From the NCBI GenBank assembly GCA_045561055.1, contig JBJKYL010000001.1, positions 1-45,611 of the forward strand: a stretch of DNA of 45,611 nucleotides, given 5' to 3'. Positions 24,628 through 33,080 of this stretch are shown one piece after another. The notes below the pieces were generated by a model, which was not told the origin of the DNA, made no database searches, and saw only the letters and a program-made list of their open reading frames with translations. Made by a program: the position numbers and the translations under genes. Within the stretch, counting starts at the first letter, position 1. The number at the start of each line of letters is the position of its first letter. The stretch comes from SMWC01 sp045561055. GTDB taxonomy: Bacteria > Pseudomonadota > Gammaproteobacteria > Steroidobacterales > Rariloculaceae.

Positions 24628-27178
24628 ATGAGTAAAGATTGCAATACTGGGTTTTTGAAGCGTCTGACGACGGTTCTGGGGATTACAGCGGCTGTTACTA
24701 CTGTCGGGCTTTCGGGTCAGGTGCAGGCACAAGAAGGATCAGGTGCGTCCCTTGCGTTAGAAGAGATCATCGTCACAGCGCGTAGACGAGAAGAAAGCTT
24801 GGTAGACGTTCCAGTTTCTATCTCTGTGGTGAATGCTGATTTTCTTCAGGAACAAAATATCCTTAATACCGCTGACCTTTTCATGACGACGCCAGGCGTC
24901 GACTACAGAGAGTACGGTAGGCGAAGCGGCAATACCACGACAATTCGTGGAGTCACCCCTGGTGGCCAATCATCTCTCAATCAGAAAGTGACCATCTTGC
25001 TTGACGGTGTGCCGATTACTGGGAGTCCCGGTACGTTTACCCAGTTCCTCGATATCCAGCAAATAGAGGTGCTACGCGGACCCCAGAGTGCGGCATTTGG
25101 CCGAGCGACGTTCGCAGGGGCCATCAACTACGTGACGAAGGATCCCGGCAATGAGTTTAGTGGCACTGTCCGGACGACCCGTTCGGATATGGACCGTAAC
25201 ATCCTGGGCGTGAATTTTAACGGTCCGATCACAGATAACCTGGGTTTTACGTTAGACCTCTTCGAAGAGGATTTCAGAGGTCCCGGCACCGATGCGTGGC
25301 AGGCCTCACAGCCTAGCTCGGACATCGTGTACGACTTGGGATCTACAAGTACTCAGCATATGTCCGGCAAGCTGAAGTTTACTCCGAATGATTTCTTCGA
25401 TGCGGAACTGCGATTTTCTCGTAGGAATACGGATGACGGCCCATCATCCCAACGTATACTCGGACCTGGGGTCGCTAAAACGTGTAACAATGTTGTGACG
25501 CCCGGCGGTAAACGTCATATTCAAGGCGAGTGGAACTGCCCGATGCAGACCGCACAGCAACTCCTTTATCACGACCTTACTTGGGAATACCCTTACGACG
25601 CCTCGAACCCAAATGGGTCTACTAACTACCTTTTCGCAAAGTCCCAGAGCGTACTCGACCCGGAAGTCAGTCGGGACCAAGAACAAGTTTCCGGCGAATT
25701 TACGTTCAGTTTTGACAACGGCAGTATGTTGCAGGCGATAGTTTCTTCGGCTACGGATGACCAATTGATTTGGGGGTCCTCCCCAGGTTCTCCGGGTTAC
25801 AGTACCAGTGTCATGGGTATGTACAATGCCATGTTGGTCTTTAGCATGGCAAATCCAAGCGGGGCCGATAAAGAGGACTATGTCGACGTTCGCTGGGTCT
25901 CTCCGGACGATGCGTCGCTACGTTTGATGGTGGGTTACTCCAGTTTCTCTTTCCACTATGATGCAACAGTCTATGCACAATACGCCGCCGTTCTTGATCC
26001 TGCGCTCGGTCGAATTGTCGGTATGGGAATGGCGATTCAGCCGAGCCGGCGTTCTGACCAGACAACAGAAGCAACCGGCCTCTACGGTAGTGTCGGCTAC
26101 GACCTCAGCGATCGGACGACGGTTTCTTTTGAAGGGCGTTTTCAATCAGACAATTTGACTTCGACGGATATAATGAGCGGCCGAACGGTGAATCGGATCA
26201 CTCGTTCTTTCCAACCACGTCTGGCGATCAATCACGCACTTAACGACGACTTGTCTATCTACGGCCAGTTGTCTAGTGCAACGGGCCCTGCGAGAGCTAA
26301 CCCTGTTTTTATGGACGCGACAGTGCAGAGGGCGCTTCAGGCGGCTAACGCAGCCGGCGCAATAGAGTGGACGGCGGATACTTTTGTGGCAACTGACGAA
26401 GAGGTGATAACGAACTTTGAGGTTGGGCTCAAAGGTAGCGTACTCGACGGACGACTACAGTTCGCGGCAGCGGCCTACATTATCGATTGGCAAGACATGT
26501 TGTTGGGTGAGCGGTTTGACCTTGGCGGTGCTCACAGTCGGCACGTCTGGTAAATGGAATGACGGCACGCACTCCAACGGCGAGATATTTAACCGAACAG
26601 CCACTTTTTACAACGGTATATATATGAACTTCGGCCAGGCCGACTTGTCAGGCGTTGAGCTAGAGGGGAATTTCCTGTTGAACGACCGCTGGTCCATGAG
26701 AGGCTCGCTAGCGTTGCAGAACAATACATATGGCTCACACTGTGACATCGGCGCTCAGAGTACCTACGGCGTCGCTTCGGATTGCAGATCTAAAGGTGTT
26801 CCCGGAACAAAGGTCGATGGCAATGAGATTGAGGCAAACTCTGACACCCAGGCAACGCTCTCGGTTCGTTACCAAGCACCGCTTGCTGAAAATTGGCAAT
26901 GGGGCGGCGTGCTGAGCATGAACCACGCTGGTGCGCAGTTGGCTCGATATCATCAATTACGCGTCGCTGCCGGCCATTTCGTCGATTAACGGCCAGGTTA
27001 ACTTCGCTAATGATAACTGGGACATCACCATATACGGTAACAATCTCACGGATGAGACATCGCCGACTCTCGTCCGAGAGTGGCGCGAGCAGTTAGCAAG
27101 GGGTGACTCGGAATACCTGGCTGTATGTCTCAGCGGTGGCCTCGTGAGATCGGCCTGCGGTTAAACTATTCGTTTTAG
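24628..27178 (+). pseudogene. TonB-dependent outer-membrane receptor with three frameshifts
   Basis: Signal peptide (cut near VQAQ), a TonB-box region (LEEIIVTARRREESLVDVP), the plug domain (TIRGVTPGG, LLDGVPI, QQIEVLRGPQSAAFGRATFAG) and a long beta-barrel. The first frame runs to a stop at 26551. The protein then continues in the next frame from about 26520 (GTSGKWNDGTHSNGE) to near 26940, in a third frame (DIINYASLPAISSINGQV) to about 27130, and finally back one frame for PREIGLRLNYSF, ending with the family's terminal Phe at a TAG (27176-27178). So the whole gene is recognisable but needs three indels corrected. They are either real decay of the barrel's C-terminal quarter or assembly errors. 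It leads a plus-strand group of exported proteins. Ligand unknown; such receptors take up bulky or metal-bound compounds. Confidence 0.85.
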
Positions 27179-27196
27179 GTCTGCGCTTGGAGACAC

Positions 27197-28255
27197 ATGT
27201 CGGATGATATGAGGGGTCGTCTAAGTATTGCTAATAGCAGAAACCTAACAGCGCTTGCAGCAGTACTTTTAGTGGCCGTACCAGTTTCCGCGCATCATAG
27301 CGATGCTGGTATGGACATGGAATCGACGGTTACCATTGAAGGTACGATTAAGGAGGTCGCCTGGCAGAATCCCCATACCTTCCTAGTCGTAGAGTCTGTG
27401 CAGAGTGGCGAGCCGGTCGATTGGGAACTGCAAATGGGTCCGGTCCACGTTCAAGTACGAAGAGGCTGGTCGGCTGATTCGGTGTCAGTGGGCGATGAGG
27501 TCACCATTCGAGCTAACGTGTTTGCAAACGGGCGACCGTATGGGCTTCTGCGTTCTCTCGTCTCGGAGGATTTCTCCGTGATCGATGGGATACCCACGGG
27601 TCAGTTTCCTCAGGGAGAGATACCTCCCGCCGAGAGCCTGGCGGGCATATGGCGGATGAACCTGCAGAAAACAAAGTTGTACTCCGGGGGCTTCGACGGT
27701 TTCTACGATGCCCAGCTAACGCTAAACGACAACGGACGGGCAGCCCAGGCCGCTTACGATCCTCTGTCCGCCGAGAATCCAGAATCGACATGTGTCGGGC
27801 GGCCAACGCCTTCAATGCTCGACTCCACGAGTATATACATGATGGAGATCGATCTTTCTCAACAGGAGGAGATCATCATCATTCGGGGTGAGGAGGGGCA
27901 TACGCGGATGGTTTATATGGACGGGCGCGAGCATCCCGATCCGAGTGAACGTTTCACTACCGGCCACTCCATCGGTTGGTGGCAAGATGATCAGTTAATG
28001 GTGGACACGGCGAATTTTGAAGATCATCGCTCCCCTTATCAGATCGGCGTGCCGTCGGGTGGACAGAAGCACGTGATAGAGCGATACCGGCTAGCGAATG
28101 ACGGCACTTATATGGATGCCGAATATATTCTAGAGGATCCTGAGTATCTGGCGAGACCTCTAGTGATCCACCATGAGTTACTTCCTTCTCCACATCTCGA
28201 AATGATATATGCTGAATGTAGTGAAGAAAATGCGGGCAGGTGGCTCGAAGGTTAG
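27197..28255 (+). CDS. Exported DUF6152 protein with C-terminal GRWE-type domain, paralog 1
   Basis: A 352-residue secreted protein. The signal peptide ends VPVSA, leaving a mature start of HHSDAG. Residues 32-130 are the small beta domain of the DUF6152 type, with EGTIKEVAWQNPHTFLVVE and GDEVTIRANVFANGRPYGLL. From about 150 comes a second domain (SLAGIWRMNL) containing GHSIGWWQDDQLMVDTANF, the counterpart of the GRWEGDTLVVET motif in the neighbouring genes. It starts 18 bp after the receptor gene, with GGAG before the ATG, so co-transcription is likely. No enzymatic residues are recognised. The two N-terminal His and the NPH His are candidates for metal binding; that is inference. Confidence 0.82.
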   Translation: MSDDMRGRLSIANSRNLTALAAVLLVAVPVSAHHSDAGMDMESTVTIEGTIKEVAWQNPHTFLVVESVQSGEPVDWELQMGPVHVQVRRGWSADSVSVGDEVTIRANVFANGRPYGLLRSLVSEDFSVIDGIPTGQFPQGEIPPAESLAGIWRMNLQKTKLYSGGFDGFYDAQLTLNDNGRAAQAAYDPLSAENPESTCVGRPTPSMLDSTSIYMMEIDLSQQEEIIIIRGEEGHTRMVYMDGREHPDPSERFTTGHSIGWWQDDQLMVDTANFEDHRSPYQIGVPSGGQKHVIERYRLANDGTYMDAEYILEDPEYLARPLVIHHELLPSPHLEMIYAECSEENAGRWLEG

Positions 28256-28289
28256 TTATAGTAAACCCAGGAAATTAGGAGAGTACGAG

Positions 28290-28757
28290 ATGTTGGAGCA
28301 AGTAGGGCGGAGGTCGAAGTTCGTTGTTAATGCTATGCGATGTTTTGCGGTGACGATGTTACTGCAGGTAGCGTCGGTATCTGCGCACCATTCCTACGCC
28401 CCAATCGATAACACGAGAATACTCGAGTTACGCGGGATAGTGGCGCAGCTCGAATGGACTAACCCGCACGTTTTCCTTTGGGTTTATGTGGCCGACGAAA
28501 CGGAGGAGAGCGGCTATAAACTGTGGGGGTTCGAGACCGGCAGCATTACGATGATGTCAAAAGCAGGCTGGTTGCGAGACGAAACCTTCGAAGTCGGCGA
28601 GGAAGTGACGATTGAGTATCTTCCGTTGCGCAGTGGTGAAGCTGGTGGATCGCTTGGGTCCATTACGCATGCGGACGGTAGGTTTACTCCGGGCGATATA
28701 CCTGCGCTCAGGTTTATGGACGCAATCCGCGCGGCCGAACAGGAAGAAGCGCAATGA
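28290..28757 (+). CDS. Exported DUF6152 protein, single domain, paralog 2
   Basis: From the ATG at 28290, preceded by AGGAG, the protein has 155 residues. The signal peptide ends ASVSA before HHSYAPID. The single domain has LRGIVAQLEWTNPHVFLWVY and GEEVTIEYLPLRSGEAGG, matching the N-terminal part of paralog 1. A longer start at 28209 would overlap the previous gene and add charged residues ahead of the signal peptide, so it is unlikely. The stop overlaps the next gene's start (ATGA), and that next gene encodes the missing C-terminal domain. The two products probably work together. Function unknown. Confidence 0.82.
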   Translation: MLEQVGRRSKFVVNAMRCFAVTMLLQVASVSAHHSYAPIDNTRILELRGIVAQLEWTNPHVFLWVYVADETEESGYKLWGFETGSITMMSKAGWLRDETFEVGEEVTIEYLPLRSGEAGGSLGSITHADGRFTPGDIPALRFMDAIRAAEQEEAQ

Positions 28758-29635
28758 GCGCCGTCCGTTCTATCGCCCACAATGGGCTCACTTGTGCTGC
28801 TGTAGCGCTACTAGTCGCCTGCGGACAGAGCGCTGATAACACGGCTGCCGATGACGCGGCTACCGCATCAGGGCAGCAGTTTCGGGACTGGAGCGAGTTA
28901 CCGGACTGGAACGGATGGTGGGAAGTGGAAGGGGGATTTGAGGCAGTGTCTGCCGCCTCACAGTCGGGCAGAAGCAGAGACGACGACGTTACTTTTTTAG
29001 GAGTAGCTGGAAATCCCGCCATTTATCAGCCTGAGGCCCAACAGATCTTAGCGGCAGGCCGTACGCCCGGTTCGGATACCGGCGGTGGATCATCGTACTG
29101 TATTCCTCACCGTTTCAACGGCGGATTTCTTGGTGGGTTTACCAATGACGTCGAATTCTTGTTGAGGCCAGGCAGGCTCACCATTACCAACGGAGATGCA
29201 CTGCTGCGCCGTATTGTCATCGACGGTAGTTCTCTGCCCGAGAATCCCGAAGGATCGAATGGCGGTACATCTGTGGGTCGGTGGGAAGGCGATACCCTGG
29301 TTATCGAAACCAACGGCCTATGGCCTGATACGACTTTTCCCGTGCCATCGACGCCCTATCTCCCGCCGATTGGAGAGAATGTGTCTGTCGTGGAACGCAT
29401 TTGGCTCAATGAAGACGATAAGCTGATCGTTGAGTCGGAGTTAACTGCGCCGCAATTATTAATAGCGCCTATCAGTTTCACCGGCGTTTATGAACGTGAT
29501 CCTGGGTACGTTTACCGCGACCACGACATCTGTGCGCCGAACGATCGCTCGGTTGATCCCGAAACGGGGTTTGAGCGCTTCGATCTGACACCGCCGGCTA
29601 ATCTACCGCCACCGCCACCACGACCATCTAACTAG
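28754..29635 (+). CDS. Lipoprotein with the GRWEGDTL-type domain
   Basis: A 293-residue lipoprotein: the signal ends in the lipobox LLVACG, so Cys23 is probably lipidated. The body lacks the DUF6152 beta domain but carries the second domain seen in the paralogs: CIPHRFNGGFLGGF, then VEFLLRPGRLTITNG, SVGRWEGDTLVIETNGLWP, VVERIWLNEDDKLIVESEL and a late GYVYRDHDIC. The C-terminus is proline-rich (PPPPPRPSN). Its start codon overlaps the previous stop by four bases, which implies translational coupling. Together the two genes equal one two-domain paralog split in two, with the second half anchored to a membrane. No activity is known to me. Confidence 0.8.
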   Translation: MSAVRSIAHNGLTCAAVALLVACGQSADNTAADDAATASGQQFRDWSELPDWNGWWEVEGGFEAVSAASQSGRSRDDDVTFLGVAGNPAIYQPEAQQILAAGRTPGSDTGGGSSYCIPHRFNGGFLGGFTNDVEFLLRPGRLTITNGDALLRRIVIDGSSLPENPEGSNGGTSVGRWEGDTLVIETNGLWPDTTFPVPSTPYLPPIGENVSVVERIWLNEDDKLIVESELTAPQLLIAPISFTGVYERDPGYVYRDHDICAPNDRSVDPETGFERFDLTPPANLPPPPPRPSN

Positions 29636-29694
29636 GTCAGCCAACGTTGCATGGCGCAGCGTGTGGTATGCGGACGATAGTTCAGGAATTTCTC

Positions 29695-30753
29695 ATGAAT
29701 AAGAGTAGGGCGGCACATCGAGTATCTGTTTTAGGCGCCTTAACTGTTTTCGCGGTCAGTGCTGGGGCGCATCACGGACCCAGTACCGAGCCTTTGTACG
29801 ACACCAGCGAGGTCATGGAGTTCGAGGGCGAGGTGACTGCCGTATTCTGGCGCAATCCCCACGCACGTTTTCGATTTCGGGTTACCGCTGGTCCGCAGAC
29901 CGGCGAAATTTGGGAAGTAGAAACGAATCCGCCCGGGCCATTGTCGCGCGTGGGATTCCCATCCGATCTCTTGCCGATCGGTTCCGAGATCAAGGTAGCG
30001 GGCATAGTATCGCGGCGAAAGGCTAACTATATGAGCCTTTATAATCTGTTACTGCCGAATGGTTACGAGTTCTCGGATATGGCTCGACCTAATCCATTGC
30101 GATTCAGCGATCAGAAACTGCCATTTGATTTTTCGTCGATGCGGGGGGCGGAAGACGCCTCGATTGAGGAACCCGAAGGTATCTTCAAAGTTTGGTTACG
30201 CAGTCGAGCAGGCCAGCGTGAGATTAACGAGAGCGATTTGACGGAGGCAGCCAAGGCGGCTAAGTCGAATTTCGACGAGTGGCGCTATCGGGAGAACCCG
30301 GACTGCATCCCGCCGGGTATGCCAACTGGCATGATGCCGCCGACCCCGGTTCAGTTTGTGGACGAGCGTGCGACTATCCGCCTTTTGCAATCGGAATACG
30401 ACCTGGTGCGGACAATTCACATGAATCCGTTTTCGGATGTCGATCCTGAGACGGTGCCCTTGACGCCGCTCGGATACTCCGTTGGGAGATGGGAAGACGA
30501 TACGTTGGTGGTTACGACCACACGCATCAACTGGCCAGTTGCAGATCACCTTGGCGCGCCACAGAGTACCGATGTTGTTCTTGTCGAACGGTTTACGCCC
30601 GCTGCGGACGGCCGAACCATGGCTTTTGAGATGATCTCTACCGATCCGGCTTATCTGATCGGATCGGTCGTGACCACAGGGACTTACTCCTACCTCCCCG
30701 GTTGGGAGATGGAGACTTACGATTGCCGCGCGTGGGATGATGATGCGCAGTGA
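29695..30753 (+). CDS. Exported DUF6152 protein with GRWE-type domain, paralog 3
   Basis: From the ATG at 29695 (AGGA upstream) the protein has 352 residues; the in-frame ATG at 29647 would put 16 odd residues before a normal signal peptide. The signal ends VSAGA before HHGPSTEP. The first domain has FEGEVTAVFWRNPHARFRFR and GSEIKVAGIVSRRKANYMSL. The second has NPDCIPPGMPTGMM, GYSVGRWEDDTLVVTTTRI, VLVERFTPAADGRTMAFEM and a C-terminal METYDCRAWDDDAQ. It belongs to the same run as paralogs 1 and 2 and precedes the sulfotransferase-like gene by 95 bp. Function unknown. Confidence 0.83.
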   Translation: MNKSRAAHRVSVLGALTVFAVSAGAHHGPSTEPLYDTSEVMEFEGEVTAVFWRNPHARFRFRVTAGPQTGEIWEVETNPPGPLSRVGFPSDLLPIGSEIKVAGIVSRRKANYMSLYNLLLPNGYEFSDMARPNPLRFSDQKLPFDFSSMRGAEDASIEEPEGIFKVWLRSRAGQREINESDLTEAAKAAKSNFDEWRYRENPDCIPPGMPTGMMPPTPVQFVDERATIRLLQSEYDLVRTIHMNPFSDVDPETVPLTPLGYSVGRWEDDTLVVTTTRINWPVADHLGAPQSTDVVLVERFTPAADGRTMAFEMISTDPAYLIGSVVTTGTYSYLPGWEMETYDCRAWDDDAQ

Positions 30754-30848
30754 GAGCTCAGCAGATTAATTGGTTGAGTCATAGGTAATATGTAAAATAA
30801 AAATTATTCTTTGGGTTAATGTGTTTTTAGTAGGGTGTATAAAAAATA

Positions 30849-32402
30849 ATGAGCTCCAAATTTAGAAATCTATCCGTTGTTTCCATTACGGCGCTGTTAG
30901 TCGTCATGACAGGCCCTGTCTCCGCCTATGAGGCCTCTCGCGGGCCCACGGAGGTGATCTACTGGGACCCACAGAAAGCCTATTCCGGCTACACGATGGT
31001 GAAAGTCCAGCGGATTGACGGTCATTATCTGATCGACATGGCGGGCCAGGTCGTGAACTATTTTCCCGATTTTAATGACGCTTACTTGCAGGAAGATGGC
31101 ACCATTTTTGGGTTTCTAGGCAACAAAACTTTCGCCATTCGGGACTGGGAAGGTCAGACGCTCTGGGAGTACACCGAGCCGCGCGAGGACTACAGTCCCC
31201 ATCACGATTTTCTACGCATTTATAACGCTGAGCTCGAAGACTACACGATACTCTATATCGCCAATGCGCGGGTAATGCAGGACGAGGCAATCGAACTCGG
31301 TGCGAACCCGGATTACGCGGAGCGCTACCAAAACGCGCAAATGGACGCGATCGTCGAGATCGACAGTAACGGCACGGTGGTCTGGGAGTGGCGGTTTCGC
31401 GATCATCTCGTCCAGGATATCGATCCCTCGAAGCAGAACTATGTCGATTCCATCGCGGACTATCCGCAGCGGCTAGACATCAACTGGGGCGTGGTTCAGC
31501 GGGATTACCTGCATTGCAACGGGCTGGACTACAACCCGGAGATTGGCCATGTCGCCATCAGCTGCAACTTTACGAACGAGATCTACATCATCGATCATGA
31601 TGGAACGTTTGTGGCCGGCGATCCCGAGGAGAGCATTGAACTCGCGGCCGGCGAGGCCGGCGATTTCCTCTACCGTTTCGGCAGCCCGGTGAACTACGGT
31701 CAGGGCGAGCATCCCTACTACGCGAAAAATCACTATGCGCTCCAGGAATTCTCCGGCCACCGGCAGGTCGGGGGCGTCCACGACATTCAATGGATCAAGG
31801 ACGGATTTCCCGGTGCCGGTAATCTGCTGCTGTTCAATAACGGTATGTCGGTACCGCGAGCGTACGGCGATGGCAATCCCCAGGCAGAGTTCATGGAGAT
31901 CGATCCCTACCTGGGCGAGAACGGAGTGGAGCAGGAAGGCTATGTGAATCCGCCGGAAGCCGGTTACACGAACATGATGCCGGGCGGTCGACGCCCCCCG
32001 GGCTCAGGACCAACGGCATCCCGCCGTCTATTCTCAAACCAGATCGTGTCCATGTACAACACAGCTCACGGCTTCAGCAGCTATCACGGCTCAGCGGTCC
32101 AGCGGCTGCCAAACGGCAACACGATAGCGCAACTGGCGTATCTGGGCCGCATGGTAGAGCTGACACCGGACGGTGAAGTGGTCTGGGACTACGTAAACCC
32201 CGTGACCTGGGGCGGAGAAATCGTGAAGACGCTGATTACCACTGACCCGGATCATAAGAACACTATGAACGGTTGGTCCCCCTTCCGCTGGGCTCCGGAC
32301 TATCCGGGGCTGGCGGGCAAGGATCTCTCACCGAAGGGGCTCATCACTGAGTTTGGCACAATGGGCGGGGAAGCGGACCTACCGGTAGAAGAGCAGTACT
32401 AG
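30849..32402 (+). CDS. Periplasmic arylsulfotransferase-like beta-propeller
   Basis: A 517-residue exported protein; the signal peptide ends GPVSA before YEAS. It has the propeller strands of the arylsulfate sulfotransferase (AssT) family: SPHHDFLRI (His118-His119), DYLHCNGLDYN (His222), GGVHDIQWIKDG followed by LLLFNNG (His311), YHGSAVQRLPNGNT, and MVELTPDGEVVWDY. Classical AssT moves sulfate between phenols through a sulfated His, with no PAPS. This protein keeps several His in the right blocks, but I cannot assign the nucleophile. No DsbL/DsbI pair, the usual AssT partner, is nearby. The initiation region is AT-rich with a weak ribosome-binding site. It probably belongs functionally to the DUF6152 run. 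Confidence 0.78.
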   Translation: MSSKFRNLSVVSITALLVVMTGPVSAYEASRGPTEVIYWDPQKAYSGYTMVKVQRIDGHYLIDMAGQVVNYFPDFNDAYLQEDGTIFGFLGNKTFAIRDWEGQTLWEYTEPREDYSPHHDFLRIYNAELEDYTILYIANARVMQDEAIELGANPDYAERYQNAQMDAIVEIDSNGTVVWEWRFRDHLVQDIDPSKQNYVDSIADYPQRLDINWGVVQRDYLHCNGLDYNPEIGHVAISCNFTNEIYIIDHDGTFVAGDPEESIELAAGEAGDFLYRFGSPVNYGQGEHPYYAKNHYALQEFSGHRQVGGVHDIQWIKDGFPGAGNLLLFNNGMSVPRAYGDGNPQAEFMEIDPYLGENGVEQEGYVNPPEAGYTNMMPGGRRPPGSGPTASRRLFSNQIVSMYNTAHGFSSYHGSAVQRLPNGNTIAQLAYLGRMVELTPDGEVVWDYVNPVTWGGEIVKTLITTDPDHKNTMNGWSPFRWAPDYPGLAGKDLSPKGLITEFGTMGGEADLPVEEQY

Positions 32403-32507
32403 TAGCTTATCTTGTATCGGCCCGGTCAGGGGCGCCAGCTTATTGTTGTTTTCTCAGTTAATGCGATGCAGGCGTACTGCGCAGGGAGTTGTATCTAAAG
32501 TTCTGAG

Positions 32508-32876
32508 CTAATCGACGCGAGTTGCGCTTACCGGGATGGCGCCGATTGGAGTATCGAATTCACCGCTGAGACTAGTGCCTTCTTCTTCGACCGTACCGGA
32601 AAACGCAATCGGTACACCAGCAAGCGTATCTTCCAGGCTAAACGAAAACGAAGCGCCGTCGAAAGTAAGATTAGAAAGCGGAACGTCACCCAATAGTCCT
32701 GACGCAAAAAGACCCGTACCGTCATCCTCCATGGTTACAACTGCTTCTCCCGGACCTTGTGGGGTGTCGAAATTAAAGTTCCAACTGCCGATAACAGGAT
32801 TATCCGGTGGCGCCGGAGTGCAAGCAGCAAGAATTGCGATTATTCCGAGAGAAGTAAAAATACTAAATGATTTCAT
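32508..32876 (-). CDS. Small lipoprotein, unknown function
   Basis: A 122-residue protein with a lipoprotein signal (IIAILAACTP; lipidated Cys19). The mature part is short beta-strands rich in Gly, Asp and Thr (GSWNFNFDTPQGPGEAVVTM, then FSGTVEEEGTSLSGEFDT), a pattern of small lipocalin-like or repeat beta proteins. I do not recognise a family. It points toward the sulfotransferase-like gene and stands alone on the minus strand; the ligase gene beyond its start is divergent. Confidence 0.68.
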   Translation of the reverse strand: MKSFSIFTSLGIIAILAACTPAPPDNPVIGSWNFNFDTPQGPGEAVVTMEDDGTGLFASGLLGDVPLSNLTFDGASFSFSLEDTLAGVPIAFSGTVEEEGTSLSGEFDTPIGAIPVSATRVD

Positions 32877-33080
32877 AGGGTTGTACCTTATAAAACGGGA
32901 TCAGTATACAGAAATGAGTATACTTTGCTAGTTCCGTTAACTCAATGTTCGGCTCCGCCAACACATGAGTTTGCCTGACGAGTGCTACGAGAAAAGTACG
33001 TAACAGTGCTCGGCTGAGCCATTGCCTTGACCACCTAATGGGCAAGACCTAGACTTTTGTCGTTCCGTGGAGAATAAGAA

